A stretch of 34,436 nucleotides of DNA from CAZXDS01 sp964639525 (GTDB lineage: Bacteria; Bacteroidota; Ignavibacteria; Ignavibacteriales; Melioribacteraceae), in assembly GCA_964639525.1 (NCBI GenBank), contig CAZXDS010000012.1, positions 1-34,436 on the forward strand, read 5' to 3'. Shown in pieces: positions 7,472 through 17,487 of this stretch (the first letter of the stretch is position 1; each line of letters opens with the position of its first letter). The translations under genes and the position numbers were made by a program. Below the pieces are notes generated by a model that saw only the letters and a list, made by a program, of their open reading frames with translations, did not search any database and had not been told where the DNA came from.

Positions 7472-9571
7472 ATGAATTTACTCGTTTCAATTATATTATT
7501 TGCTCTTGTTCTGTTGCCAAGGTTTACGGTTGCTCAGAATACTGATAGTACTCGGACAAATGCTAATTTGTTTGACAATATGAAATCTAATGTGGGGAAC
7601 TTAGATACTTTAACTGTTGCCGACTCTCTATTGTCTGTTGATAGCACAAAAGTTTCCGTTAAACCGGATTCTCTTGTTCCCATAAGAGTAAACGGTTTTT
7701 ATATGAAAAATGATATTAAAATCGGAACAAATAAAAATCAAATTGATAAAAGCGACTACCGATACGCCGGAAATATTTTCAGCAATTTACCTTTTGGTTT
7801 TTTGCAGGATTTGGGCTCGTTGGGGCAGCCAAGTGAAGTAACAATATATGGACTTGGATTTGGTAATATTTCTTTTCTGAGCAACGGAGCTCCGCTTAAT
7901 AATAGATTATTAAACTCATTCGATTTGAATCTGTTTCGTTCTGAATCTATTGACACAATTGAAATCCTGCCAATTACAAAAGGCTTTTTGTATTCATTGA
8001 ATAATAACAGCGTAGCTGTTAATTTTATTACTTTGGATAAAGTTAGTGATATTCCATATTCAAGAATTAGATATTATCAGGGTGCTAATAAAGAAGGATA
8101 CATTGACGGGATATTTAATCTGCATATTTTCCCTAAAATAAATTTGGCGGTAAACTTTACTAACAGCAGTATAAATTCAAACTATGCAAACAGTGAATAT
8201 TCCGGATGGAAAGTTTCTTCGGTTTTAAAATATATGCCGTCAAATAAAATTAATGTAATCGGGGAATATCATTATGTGAAATTTGTTGCCGGATTAAATG
8301 GCGGCGCGGACTTTCAAAAAATTACGACAGAAAATATCCCGAGCGAAGTAAATAATATTTTATACGATCCATTTCAATCGCCGGTTAAATACGGAGAGCA
8401 GTTACAAGATTCACCGCGATATCAAAAAACAACAGGTCATAATTTGCAGCTTAATATTTTGGCACACTTAGTTAAATCAATGCCGACAAATATTAATCTG
8501 TACTATCAGTTTAATCAAGTTGAATTTAGACAAAATGAAAAGAAAAAAAATTCTGATATCCCTTTCATTTTTCACAACAATACTTTTTATTCCGCCGGAG
8601 GAATTTTTAGGCAGATGCTAAATACTAAGTGGTTTAGTTCAGATTTAATCGGAACATATGACCAAACCAAATACGACTCCCCATTATTAAAATATAATGA
8701 TACAAAGCATACTGCTTCGGTGGCAGGCTCACTTAAATTTTTACTTGTGAATAATGCAATAGTTCCTTCGTTTTTTGCAAAGTATTTGAACTACTCCGGC
8801 AATAGTTATGAAGGAATAGGTGCCGGTGTGGGTTTTACACTTTGGAGTAATCTGAACCTTGATTTTAGTGCTTCCCGTTTTTCAAAGCCATACTCTATCT
8901 TAGAAGAGCAATATTTATCAACTGATAATAACAAACAAAATATTACCGCTTCGCAAATAAACTTAAAATTCGAGAACTCTCTTTTCAATGGTTCGATTGG
9001 ATATTTTTATTATAACAACGATGCTTCCCCTTTGCCTGTGATTGATGAATATACCGATTCATTAAATGTTGCGGAAATTGGTTTTTACAAAACGGAAAAA
9101 ATTATTCGTCAAGGAATAAATTTAAATTTAAATACAACATTTTTTAATATTTTAATATTTACAAATACGTCTTATTATTTTGGTAACAACAATTATAAAA
9201 ATGTTCCGGATTTTTCATTAACAGGCGGAGTGTATTATGTGGATACATTATTTAAGTCGAACTTAAAGCTCAAAACAGGAATTACAATTTATTATCAGGG
9301 CAAGCAAAATTATTTTCAGTATGATTTTGAACAAAGTTCTTCAGTTCAATATTTAAAACCATTCGGTTCAGCTACAACACAATTAATATCAGGAGCAGGC
9401 ACGGAAGCCTCCGTTCAATTAGATTATTTTCTTGCCGGAGAAATAAAAGATGCTGCAATTGTTTATTTTGTATTTGAAAATGTATTAGGTGCTCAATACT
9501 ACATCGCTCCGTATTACCCCAAGCAATCGCGTGGTATTAGGTTTGGCATATCTTGGGAATTTGAAAATTAA
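7472..9571 (+). CDS. Outer-membrane TonB-receptor-like beta-barrel protein
   Basis: A 699-residue protein with a Sec signal peptide (about residues 1-21, ending TVAQ) and then a Ser/Thr/Asp-rich stretch to about 68. A plug-like segment at about 95-190 includes GQPSEVTIYGLGFGNISFLSNG and ESIDTIEILPITKGF, the pattern by which TonB receptor plugs are recognised. The remainder alternates short aromatic-rich strands and polar loops, typical of an outer-membrane barrel. No TonB box or carboxypeptidase-like domain is obvious, and there is no T9SS tail. It is on the same strand as the secreted GH13 gene about 70 bases downstream, so a role in taking up the amylase's products is plausible but unproven. 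Confidence 0.72.
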   Translation: MNLLVSIILFALVLLPRFTVAQNTDSTRTNANLFDNMKSNVGNLDTLTVADSLLSVDSTKVSVKPDSLVPIRVNGFYMKNDIKIGTNKNQIDKSDYRYAGNIFSNLPFGFLQDLGSLGQPSEVTIYGLGFGNISFLSNGAPLNNRLLNSFDLNLFRSESIDTIEILPITKGFLYSLNNNSVAVNFITLDKVSDIPYSRIRYYQGANKEGYIDGIFNLHIFPKINLAVNFTNSSINSNYANSEYSGWKVSSVLKYMPSNKINVIGEYHYVKFVAGLNGGADFQKITTENIPSEVNNILYDPFQSPVKYGEQLQDSPRYQKTTGHNLQLNILAHLVKSMPTNINLYYQFNQVEFRQNEKKKNSDIPFIFHNNTFYSAGGIFRQMLNTKWFSSDLIGTYDQTKYDSPLLKYNDTKHTASVAGSLKFLLVNNAIVPSFFAKYLNYSGNSYEGIGAGVGFTLWSNLNLDFSASRFSKPYSILEEQYLSTDNNKQNITASQINLKFENSLFNGSIGYFYYNNDASPLPVIDEYTDSLNVAEIGFYKTEKIIRQGINLNLNTTFFNILIFTNTSYYFGNNNYKNVPDFSLTGGVYYVDTLFKSNLKLKTGITIYYQGKQNYFQYDFEQSSSVQYLKPFGSATTQLISGAGTEASVQLDYFLAGEIKDAAIVYFVFENVLGAQYYIAPYYPKQSRGIRFGISWEFEN

Positions 9572-9643
9572 AGGCGGGATTTTGGTATTTCATTCATCTA
9601 AAAAATTTATTAGCTTATTAAAACTTAAAATAGAGGGTTATCA

Positions 9644-12481
9644 ATGATAAAGAAAGCAATGTTTTTATTAATAATAATTTTCCCAATAGTATTATTTTCA
9701 CAGGTTGTAACTACAATCCCAGCCGTGCCAACCGAAAATGATTCGATTGTTGTTTTTTTTCACGCTGATCAAGGAGACGCAGGATTAGAAGGCTACACCG
9801 GAGACGTATATGCACATACCGGAGTAAACACAAATCTCGGTGATTGGCAGCATGTTATTGGAGCTTGGGGGAACGATGCTACTCAGCCTAAGCTTACTCG
9901 CATCGGTACGAATTTTTATGTTTTAACAATCGGACATCCGCGAGATTTTTACGGTGTAACCGATCCAAATGAACATATTACAAGTTTAAATTTTGTATTT
10001 CGCAGCGAAGGAGAAACTGGACCAACCGGAAGAGATGTTGGAGGTGCAGATATATTTGTTCCATTATTTGAAGAAGGTTTAAATGTTAGTATAACCAAAC
10101 CGGCTGATGAGTTCACTTTTGCACAGATTGGAGATGTTATTAATTTCAAAGCAGCATCTATACAATCCGATTCGCTTTTTCTTTATCGTGATAATGAACA
10201 AATTAGTGCAACCAACCAGAGTAATATATCGGCAAATGTAAATGTTGATAATGTGGGTAAACATTGGCTGATTGCGAAAGCAACAAGTGGAAGCGATGCA
10301 GTTTATGACTCCGTTTACTATGTTGTTCGCGGAGATGTTGAAATATCACCTTTGCCCGCCGGATTCAAAACGGGAATAAATTATGTAGATAATTCTACCG
10401 TTACTTTGGAACTATATGCGCCGCATAAACAATTTGTATATGTAATCGGTGATTTTAATGATTGGGGTGTTGACCCCAATTTTTATATGAAACTTTCTCC
10501 CGACAGTACTACCTGGTGGACAACCATATCAGGATTAACTTCTCAGCAGGAATACGCATTTCAATATCTTGTTGATGGAAATTTAAGAATTGCAGATCCG
10601 TATACTGATAAAATATTGGACCCGTGGAATGATAAATTTATTGATGCTGCAACTTATCCGAATTTAAAACCTTATCCCGAAGGAAAAACCACAGATGCGG
10701 TTTCGGTATTACAAACAGCACAAACACCGTATGTTTGGCAAAACACAAATTTTACGCGACCTGCTAAAGCCGATTTAATTGTGTATGAATTATTAATTCG
10801 TGACTTTGTTCAAAGCCACAATTATCAATCTTTAATTGATTCTTTAGATTATCTTAAAAATCTCGGCGTAAATGCTGTTGAGTTAATGCCGGTGAATGAG
10901 TTTGAAGGAAATTCAAGCTGGGGATATAACCCATCGTTTTATTTTGCACCCGATAAATATTACGGGACAAAAAATGCTTTGAAACAATTTATTGACGCTG
11001 CGCACGGGAAAGGGATTGCAGTAATTATGGACATGGTTTTGAATCACAGTTTTGGTCAATCCCCATTTGTAAGGCTTTATGCTTCCGGAAATTATGGACC
11101 GCCAACTGCTGAAAATCCTTGGTACAATATAACTTCACCGCATCCATTCAGCGTCGGTTATGATTTTAATCACGAAAGTCCGCAGACACAACAACTTGTG
11201 GATAGGATAAACGCCTATTGGCTGAGTGAGTATAAAGTTGATGGTTTCAGATATGATCTTTCAAAGGGATTTACACAAAAATTTTCAGGCGATAATGTTG
11301 GATTATGGGGAAATTATGACCAATCAAGGATAAACATTTTAGAAAGAATGGTTTCCCAGTTTTGGGGTTGGAATCCTACTGCGTATGTAATACTGGAACA
11401 CTTTGCCGATAACAGTGAAGAAACGGTTTTATCAAATTACGGTATGATGCTTTGGGGAAATCATAATTATAACTACAACGAAGCAACTATGGGATACAAT
11501 CAGCCCGGGCATTCCGATTTCAGTTGGATTTCTTATAAAAACAGAGGATGGAACGACCCGCACGTTGTAGGCTATATGGAAAGCCACGATGAAGAACGGT
11601 TGATGTATAAGAATCTTCAATACGGCAGCTCGTCAGGCGATTACGATATTACAAATTTGAATATTGCATTGAACAGAATGAAACTGGCATCTGCTTTTTT
11701 CTTTACAATTCCAGGTCCGAAAATGATTTGGCAGTTTGGTGAACTCGGTTACGATTTCTCTATTAATTATCCATCCGGAACTGAAGATGATAGAATTACA
11801 CCAAAGCCAATTCGTTGGGATTATTTTGACAATACTGTTCGCAAAAATCTTTACAAAACAATGAAGGCAATTATTAGCTTAAGAGAAAGCTACGACGTGT
11901 TCAGAACTTCGGATTTTTCGCTCGACGTTGGAGGTGCGGGGAAAAGAATTTGGCTGACCGGCAGTGATATGAATGTTGCAATAATCGGAAATTTTGGTAC
12001 AACTTCGTTTTCAATAACTCCTTCATTTCAAAATACCGGAACTTGGTACGATTATTTTTCCGGAAATACTGTTAATGTAACTGATACTCAAATGCAGATG
12101 AATTTAGAACCAGGAGAATTTCATATTTACACGTCTGCCGATACTCCGCATCCCGGAGATGATATTCTCGCTGATGTTAACGAAAACAGGAATCAATTGA
12201 TAACAAATTATAAGTTGTTCCAAAATTATCCGAATCCGTTTAATCCGGCAACTGTAATTTCTTATCAGCTTCCGCAAGCTTCATTTGTAACAATTAATAT
12301 TTATAACGTACTCGGAAAAACCGTTAAAACTCTTGTATCGCAAAACCAAAGCTCAGGGCATTATCAAATAAGCTGGAATGGTGATGACGAATTCGGCAAT
12401 AAAGTTGCTACGGGAATTTATTTGTACAGAATTCAATCGGATAATTTTATTGCAACAAAAAAGATGATGCTCTTAAAATAA
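9644..12481 (+). CDS. Secreted GH13 alpha-amylase family enzyme with T9SS sorting domain
   Basis: A 945-residue secreted glycoside hydrolase. Domains in order: signal peptide 1-20; an N-terminal beta module to about 145 (GDVYAHTGVNTNLGDW); a linker module to about 230; a CBM48-like domain at about 245-330 (YVIGDFNDWG); the GH13 barrel at about 375-750; a C-terminal beta domain; and a T9SS type A sorting domain from about 857 (FQNYPNPFNPAT to KKMMLLK). All four GH13 regions are present: DMVLNH (463-468), GFRYD with nucleophile Asp538, acid/base Glu585 in VILEHF, and SHD with Asp649. It should therefore be active on alpha-glucans; exact specificity is open. The start follows AGAGGG by 8 bases. 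The Asp-box protein gene follows after 25 bases. Confidence 0.93.
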   Translation: MIKKAMFLLIIIFPIVLFSQVVTTIPAVPTENDSIVVFFHADQGDAGLEGYTGDVYAHTGVNTNLGDWQHVIGAWGNDATQPKLTRIGTNFYVLTIGHPRDFYGVTDPNEHITSLNFVFRSEGETGPTGRDVGGADIFVPLFEEGLNVSITKPADEFTFAQIGDVINFKAASIQSDSLFLYRDNEQISATNQSNISANVNVDNVGKHWLIAKATSGSDAVYDSVYYVVRGDVEISPLPAGFKTGINYVDNSTVTLELYAPHKQFVYVIGDFNDWGVDPNFYMKLSPDSTTWWTTISGLTSQQEYAFQYLVDGNLRIADPYTDKILDPWNDKFIDAATYPNLKPYPEGKTTDAVSVLQTAQTPYVWQNTNFTRPAKADLIVYELLIRDFVQSHNYQSLIDSLDYLKNLGVNAVELMPVNEFEGNSSWGYNPSFYFAPDKYYGTKNALKQFIDAAHGKGIAVIMDMVLNHSFGQSPFVRLYASGNYGPPTAENPWYNITSPHPFSVGYDFNHESPQTQQLVDRINAYWLSEYKVDGFRYDLSKGFTQKFSGDNVGLWGNYDQSRINILERMVSQFWGWNPTAYVILEHFADNSEETVLSNYGMMLWGNHNYNYNEATMGYNQPGHSDFSWISYKNRGWNDPHVVGYMESHDEERLMYKNLQYGSSSGDYDITNLNIALNRMKLASAFFFTIPGPKMIWQFGELGYDFSINYPSGTEDDRITPKPIRWDYFDNTVRKNLYKTMKAIISLRESYDVFRTSDFSLDVGGAGKRIWLTGSDMNVAIIGNFGTTSFSITPSFQNTGTWYDYFSGNTVNVTDTQMQMNLEPGEFHIYTSADTPHPGDDILADVNENRNQLITNYKLFQNYPNPFNPATVISYQLPQASFVTINIYNVLGKTVKTLVSQNQSSGHYQISWNGDDEFGNKVATGIYLYRIQSDNFIATKKMMLLK

Positions 12482-12506
12482 AGAAGTTGATTTATAGAAT
12501 ATTAAA

Positions 12507-13775
12507 ATGAGAAAAATATATTTCATATTGCTTGTTATTGGTTTTGGTTTCAGTCCTAATTATGGACAGCCTACATTTGAGTATATTAGTTCGCTACCAT
12601 CTGGAATAAATGTTTTAGAGATTGATACCAACGGGACTATTTGGGCTGGAACATACTACAATGGGGGCTTTTTTTCTGAAGACACTGGAAAGACATGGCA
12701 GCAAATAGACCTCGCACCTGATGAATTAGATATAACAGCAATAGGATTTAATAATGAAGATGAAATATTTATCGGAACAGACAAAGGCAGTTTATTTAGG
12801 GCAAATATAGTTGATAGAAATTTTATTAAAACAAATTTTCAAGGTCGCGGTATTGAATCCATTGCGATAAATTCAAATGGAAATGTATTTGTTGGAAATC
12901 TTGAAGATGGTATTTTTAGAGCGACTAACAACGGAAATGATTGGGAATTAATTTTCGATGCTACTTCTAATTCAAAATATGGAATTTGGAAACTTTTTAT
13001 TGAACAAAATGGAGTTATTTTAGCAGGTTCCGAATGCGGGTTATTTCGTACTGCGGATAGTGGTGAAAGTTGGACTTTTATAGAGTCCTTCAACTGCGGT
13101 GACATAACAGCATTTGCCGAGAGCGGGAATGGAAACATTTATATGGGCGGAGCAGATAGATTCGGCGGCATATATAAAAGCAAAGATTCGGGATTAACAT
13201 GGCAGCTTATTACCGGAGTAGATTTTAATTTTGAAACTTTCGATATTGAAATTAGTAATGAAGGACAAATTTTTGCAAGTACCAGAAATCAGTATGCAAG
13301 CGGTCTTATTTATTCAAATGAAAATGAAGACACTGTTTGGACAAGTGCAAATTCAGGATTCCCGTATCCTGGAAGTTCAAGGTACTTGGCTTTCCATCCA
13401 AACGGCAAATTGTTTGTTTCTTACTGGGCTGATATTTATCAAAGTACAGTTACTGATACTATTTTAGATACTGTTTTTATTCCCATGCCTGTTTTTTATT
13501 CATTAAAGCAAAATTTTCCAAATCCTTTTTACAAAGGAGTAAATGGAAATATATCTACAACAATTCCTTATTCAATTGCTGAGCCGGGATTTGTTGAAAT
13601 TAAAATATTTGATATTCTTGGAAATGAAATATCAGTTTTAACTTCTGAAGACGAAACAGCAGGAAAACACTTTATTGATTTTTACGCTGATGAAAAACTT
13701 TCAAGCGGAATATATATTTATGCTATTAGAGTAAATGATTTTTTTGATTCTCGAAAGATGATAATACTTAAATAG
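12507..13775 (+). CDS. Secreted Asp-box (BNR-like) beta-propeller protein with T9SS sorting domain
   Basis: A 422-residue protein with a signal peptide ending near residue 20 (NYGQ). The body carries repeated Asp-box motifs of the S-x-D-x-G-x-T-W type (SEDTGKTW near 57-64, then ATNNGNDW, TADSGESW and SKDSGLTW), each after a strand such as IFVGTD or ILAGSE, so it is predicted to be a beta-propeller like sialidase or photosystem-assembly folds. No catalytic residues of a sialidase can be identified. The last 85 or so residues are a T9SS type A sorting domain (LKQNFPNPF to KMIILK). It lies 25 bases after the GH13 gene and is probably co-transcribed; it may bind or present substrate outside the cell. 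Confidence 0.85.
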   Translation: MRKIYFILLVIGFGFSPNYGQPTFEYISSLPSGINVLEIDTNGTIWAGTYYNGGFFSEDTGKTWQQIDLAPDELDITAIGFNNEDEIFIGTDKGSLFRANIVDRNFIKTNFQGRGIESIAINSNGNVFVGNLEDGIFRATNNGNDWELIFDATSNSKYGIWKLFIEQNGVILAGSECGLFRTADSGESWTFIESFNCGDITAFAESGNGNIYMGGADRFGGIYKSKDSGLTWQLITGVDFNFETFDIEISNEGQIFASTRNQYASGLIYSNENEDTVWTSANSGFPYPGSSRYLAFHPNGKLFVSYWADIYQSTVTDTILDTVFIPMPVFYSLKQNFPNPFYKGVNGNISTTIPYSIAEPGFVEIKIFDILGNEISVLTSEDETAGKHFIDFYADEKLSSGIYIYAIRVNDFFDSRKMIILK

Positions 13776-13803
13776 TACTAACAAAATAATTTTTTTATTT
13801 AAA

Positions 13804-13823
13804 GGTTACTTTGATAAGTAGCC
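13804..13823 (+). terminator. Possible weak terminator after Asp-box gene
   Basis: GGTTACTT (13804-13811) pairs with AAGTAGCC (13816-13823) over 8 bp with one G-T wobble and a TGAT loop. The following bases (GTTATGTTTTAAAT) are only moderately T-rich, so this is a tentative call. Confidence 0.35.
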
Positions 13824-13952
13824 GTTATGTTTTAAATATTTTCAATAACAAATCAGATATTCCACAAAAAATAATAATTAAAAAAAGCTTCTCTTCATGC
13901 AAATCATTAAAATCTGATGTAAAATATATTTGAGAATATTATATTTGTTCTT

Positions 13953-16049
13953 ATGAATAAAATAATAAGAGAAAAAAGATTTAGGACCGCAAAAAAAACG
14001 AAGAGCTATCTGCAAAATAAAATAGCTCGAGTCGGATTACCGCAGTACACTCTGTTCAGCATTTATGCAATTATTGTTGGAGCTTTGGTTGGGCTTGGGG
14101 CTGTTTTCTTTCATAAGTCAATCGACTTTGTAACCGAGCTATTTTTTAATTATGGCACTGAGAAGCTGTATTTCCTTGGAGCCGGAGCGGTAATTTTGTT
14201 CCCAATAATCGGTATGATTATCCAAAGCATAATGACCTCTTATTCGCCGGTAACTGCACAGAAGCGAGGAGTTTCAGAGGTAATAAAAGCAGTTGCAACA
14301 CGCGGTGGATTTATAAGAATGCGGACTACAATTTTTCATTTTATAGCTCCCGTAATTAACATCGGTTCAGGCGGAACTGTTGGACCTGAAGGTCCTGCAG
14401 CACAGCTTGGTGCCGGTTTAGCAAGCAAATTCGGTGAGCTTGTCGGCATTTCCGATTCAAAACGGCGGATGGTTACCGCAGCAGGTTCCGGTGCTGCAAT
14501 TGCTGCTGTTTTTAATTCACCTTTGGCGGGAATATTTTTTGCTCTTGAAATTGTTCTGCTTAATGATTTTCAATCGGTAACTTTTTCGGCAATGATACTT
14601 GCTTCTGTTACAGCAAGTGCAATTTCAAGAATATTTCTCGGTAATCAGCCTGCATTTCAATTTGTTCATCATTCTTTCAGTGATTATGGGCAGCTCTATC
14701 TTTTTGCAATTCTCGGAATTGCGGCAGGAATATTTTCCTTAGTTTATATTAGTTATTCTGAAAGTGTCGCCGGACTTTTCAAAAATTATTTTCATAAAAA
14801 ATTTCCTCGCTGGGTTTCAATGGCGGTTGTTGGAGCTATTGTTGGTATTTCCGGTTATTTTTATCACGATATATTTGGAATTGGTTATGCGGCAATGAAC
14901 AGTATGCTTGCCAATGCAATTACCTGGAAAATAATTTTAATTTTAATGGTTCTTAAATTCTTGTTGGTTCCGCTTATTTTAAGTTCCGGAGGTTTCGGCG
15001 GTGTTTTTGCTCCAACGCTTTTTATCGGAGGGTGTTTTGGTTACTTATTTGCGATTGCATTCAAACATTTTGCCGGAATAGACGTTGATCCAATCACATT
15101 TTCACTTGTTGGAATGGGTGCTGTTCTTGGGGGAATAAATTCGATTCCGATAACTGCAATTCTTTTAATTTTTGAAATGACAAAAGATTATTCTTTTATG
15201 CTGCCTCTTATGCTCGCCGTTGTGTTAAGTTCAACAATTGTTCAATTGGTTATGAAAGGGTCTTCGATACACGTAAGACACCTGGAATCACTCGGTTATA
15301 ATATTATCGAAGGAAAGCGTGCTGATATTCTTCAATCTATTAAAGTAAAGGAAATAATTCGGCAAGATGTAGTGCTAATTCCTGAAAACACAAAACTCCC
15401 GTTGCTGATGAATCAAATGCTCGATAGTCATCACGGTTCATTTTACACGGTAAATACTGATGGAAAAATTACCGGAGCTATAACAGAAAATGAAATTCGT
15501 CCTATTATTACAGAATATGAGCAGTTAAAAAGTATGTTAATTGCCGGAGATATTGCAAGGAAAAATATTATTATGGTTAATGAAAATGATAATTTGGATG
15601 CAATATTAAAACTTTTTGGAAATAGAAATGTTGAAGAATTCCCAGTTGTTTCAGCCGAAAATTCTCAAAAGGTAATTGGAACTATTTGGAGACAAGACTT
15701 GATTTCGGCATATAACCGCGAAAGCTTAAAATACAATCTTGCCGACGGATTAGCGCACGAAATTAAAAAAGTTGATAAAAGCAATATTTCGCGTGTGGCA
15801 AAGGGTTACGCAATTATTGAGAAAAAAGTAAGCGGCAAATTTGCAGGAAAAACTCTATCGGAAATTAAGTTGCGTAACAAATACGACTTAGAAGTTTTAA
15901 TGATTAAAAAGAAACTATCTCCTTTTGATGATGAGGAAAGTTCGGATAATATAATTATGCCCGACCCGAATTACATTCTTAATGCCGATGACACACTTGT
16001 CTTGTTCGGACAAGATGAAAAATTAAAACAGACTGAAGATTGGAGTTGA
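13953..16049 (+). CDS. CLC-family chloride channel/transporter with CBS pair and TrkA-C domain
   Basis: A 698-residue inner-membrane protein. The CLC core covers about residues 30-440, with selectivity segments GSGGTVGPEGPAAQLG (gating glutamate Glu146), AAVFNSPLAG and GGFGGVFAPTLFIGG. The position equivalent to the internal proton glutamate (Glu203 of E. coli ClcA) appears to be isoleucine (FALEIVL), so proton coupling may differ from ClcA. A CBS-domain pair follows at about 460-590 and then a TrkA-C/RCK-C domain at about 605-690, both normally ligand-binding regulators. The ATG at 13953 lacks a clear ribosome site. The thioesterase gene begins 3 bases after its stop. Confidence 0.92.
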   Translation: MNKIIREKRFRTAKKTKSYLQNKIARVGLPQYTLFSIYAIIVGALVGLGAVFFHKSIDFVTELFFNYGTEKLYFLGAGAVILFPIIGMIIQSIMTSYSPVTAQKRGVSEVIKAVATRGGFIRMRTTIFHFIAPVINIGSGGTVGPEGPAAQLGAGLASKFGELVGISDSKRRMVTAAGSGAAIAAVFNSPLAGIFFALEIVLLNDFQSVTFSAMILASVTASAISRIFLGNQPAFQFVHHSFSDYGQLYLFAILGIAAGIFSLVYISYSESVAGLFKNYFHKKFPRWVSMAVVGAIVGISGYFYHDIFGIGYAAMNSMLANAITWKIILILMVLKFLLVPLILSSGGFGGVFAPTLFIGGCFGYLFAIAFKHFAGIDVDPITFSLVGMGAVLGGINSIPITAILLIFEMTKDYSFMLPLMLAVVLSSTIVQLVMKGSSIHVRHLESLGYNIIEGKRADILQSIKVKEIIRQDVVLIPENTKLPLLMNQMLDSHHGSFYTVNTDGKITGAITENEIRPIITEYEQLKSMLIAGDIARKNIIMVNENDNLDAILKLFGNRNVEEFPVVSAENSQKVIGTIWRQDLISAYNRESLKYNLADGLAHEIKKVDKSNISRVAKGYAIIEKKVSGKFAGKTLSEIKLRNKYDLEVLMIKKKLSPFDDEESSDNIIMPDPNYILNADDTLVLFGQDEKLKQTEDWS

Positions 16050-16052
16050 CAA

Positions 16053-16526
16053 ATGCAGAAATTATCTTTTCAGGAATATTATACAGCAGAATTTAGCCAT
16101 TGCTACGGATGCGGCACAAACAATAAAGATGGACATCAATTAAAAACTTATTGGGAAGGTAACAAAACAATAAGCAAATTTACACCAAAGCCTTATCACA
16201 CGGCACTTCCCGGTTTTGTGTACGGCGGATTACTCGCTTCATTAATCGATTGCCATTCAACAGGAACAGGTTCTGCTGCTTTGTACAAAGCTCTACCCGA
16301 TAGCGATAAAAGTGAAAATTATCCGCGATGTGTAACTGCTCAGTTAAAAGTTGATTATTTAAGTCCCACGCCCATCGCGTGTGTTCTAACATTAATCGGA
16401 ACCGTAAAAGAATTGAAAGGACGAAAAGTTGTTGTTTCTGTTGAATTAATTGCAAAAGGAAAAGTTACTGCAACCGGCGAAGTTGTGGTTGTTCAAGTAC
16501 CGGATGACTGGCATCCGAAAGGTTAG
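16053..16526 (+). CDS. PaaI/THEM4-like hotdog thioesterase
   Basis: A 157-residue single hotdog-fold protein of the PaaI-like thioesterase family. Recognisable parts are the N-terminal CYGCGTNNKDGHQLKTYW, the active-site strand-helix GFVYGGLLASLIDCHSTG (the Asp sits where the family keeps its catalytic acid) and the strand AQLKVDYLSPTP. It probably hydrolyses an acyl-CoA in the cytosol; the substrate is unknown. It is wedged between the CLC gene (3-base gap) and the M23 peptidase gene (6-base gap), so all three are likely on one message, although no shared function is evident. Confidence 0.87.
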   Translation: MQKLSFQEYYTAEFSHCYGCGTNNKDGHQLKTYWEGNKTISKFTPKPYHTALPGFVYGGLLASLIDCHSTGTGSAALYKALPDSDKSENYPRCVTAQLKVDYLSPTPIACVLTLIGTVKELKGRKVVVSVELIAKGKVTATGEVVVVQVPDDWHPKG

Positions 16527-16532
16527 ATTTTT

Positions 16533-17357
16533 ATGCAGACAGTAAGAATTTTATTTTTATGGTTATTGTTTTTTTCTTCACTTGTATTTTCACAAAATAT
16601 AAAATTATTCGGTGAAAAAATTGAAGGCGGGTTAATAGTTGGAAAAGGAACAAATATAAAATCGATTTATTTGGATAGAACGAGATTGTCTTTTGATGAT
16701 AATGGCTATTTCATTTTTGGTTTTGGCAGAGATGACCTCAAAACTCATTGGCTTAAAGCAAATTTTTTAAATGGAAAAAACAAACTATTCAAAATCATTC
16801 CGAAAAAAAGAAAGTATAATATTCAGGTAATTAATGATAAAAAATCGCAATTTTTTGAGCCGCCGAAAGAAGAACTGTCCCGAATTGCAAAAGAAAAACA
16901 AATTGTTAAAAAAGCGAAATTAAAAATTGGGAAAGATAATTCAGCTTACTTTTCAACGGGATTTGTTCGTCCGGTAAAAGGAGGAAGAATTACGGGAGTT
17001 TACGGCAGCCGAAGAATATTGAACGGAGTAAAAAAGAGTCCGCATTTCGGGCTTGATATAGCAAAGGCAGAGGGAAGCACTGTGCGTGCCGCAGCTTCAG
17101 GAATTGTAAGGCTATCCGGTAAGAGTTTTTACTACAACGGTAATTTTATTTTAATTGATCACGGACAGGGTTTAAGCAGTTACTATCTGCATTTAAGCAA
17201 GATGAATGTTAAAACCGGGGATTTTGTTAAACGCGGCGAAAAGATTGGGGAAATCGGTTCTACCGGACGCGCCACCGGTCCGCATCTTCATTGGGAAGTT
17301 AGATGGAAAAAGGTTAGAATTGACCCTGCTTTGGTTTTGAAAATTAAAGGGCTATAA
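16533..17357 (+). CDS. Secreted M23 (LytM-type) metallopeptidase
   Basis: A 274-residue peptidoglycan endopeptidase homologue. Signal peptide 1-20 (LVFSQ) is followed by a small beta-rich domain, a lysine-rich helical linker near 110-135, and the M23 domain from about 145. The zinc ligands of the family are all present: His171 and Asp175 in HFGLD, His253 in GPHLHWEV, with His220 in SYYLHLS and His251 as catalytic histidines. It should therefore be an active enzyme rather than a degenerate EnvC-type regulator. It acts in the periplasm on cell-wall cross-links. It begins 6 bases after the thioesterase stop. Confidence 0.9.
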   Translation: MQTVRILFLWLLFFSSLVFSQNIKLFGEKIEGGLIVGKGTNIKSIYLDRTRLSFDDNGYFIFGFGRDDLKTHWLKANFLNGKNKLFKIIPKKRKYNIQVINDKKSQFFEPPKEELSRIAKEKQIVKKAKLKIGKDNSAYFSTGFVRPVKGGRITGVYGSRRILNGVKKSPHFGLDIAKAEGSTVRAAASGIVRLSGKSFYYNGNFILIDHGQGLSSYYLHLSKMNVKTGDFVKRGEKIGEIGSTGRATGPHLHWEVRWKKVRIDPALVLKIKGL

Positions 17358-17487
17358 TATTGAGAGACGAGAAATATTTCCCTTTCCATATAAATTATAA
17401 GATTGTGTTATACATTCATTCAGTTCGGCAGATGCCGGATAATTTCTGATCGCAGATTCTGTGAAAAACCACTATCGTTCCGGTATA

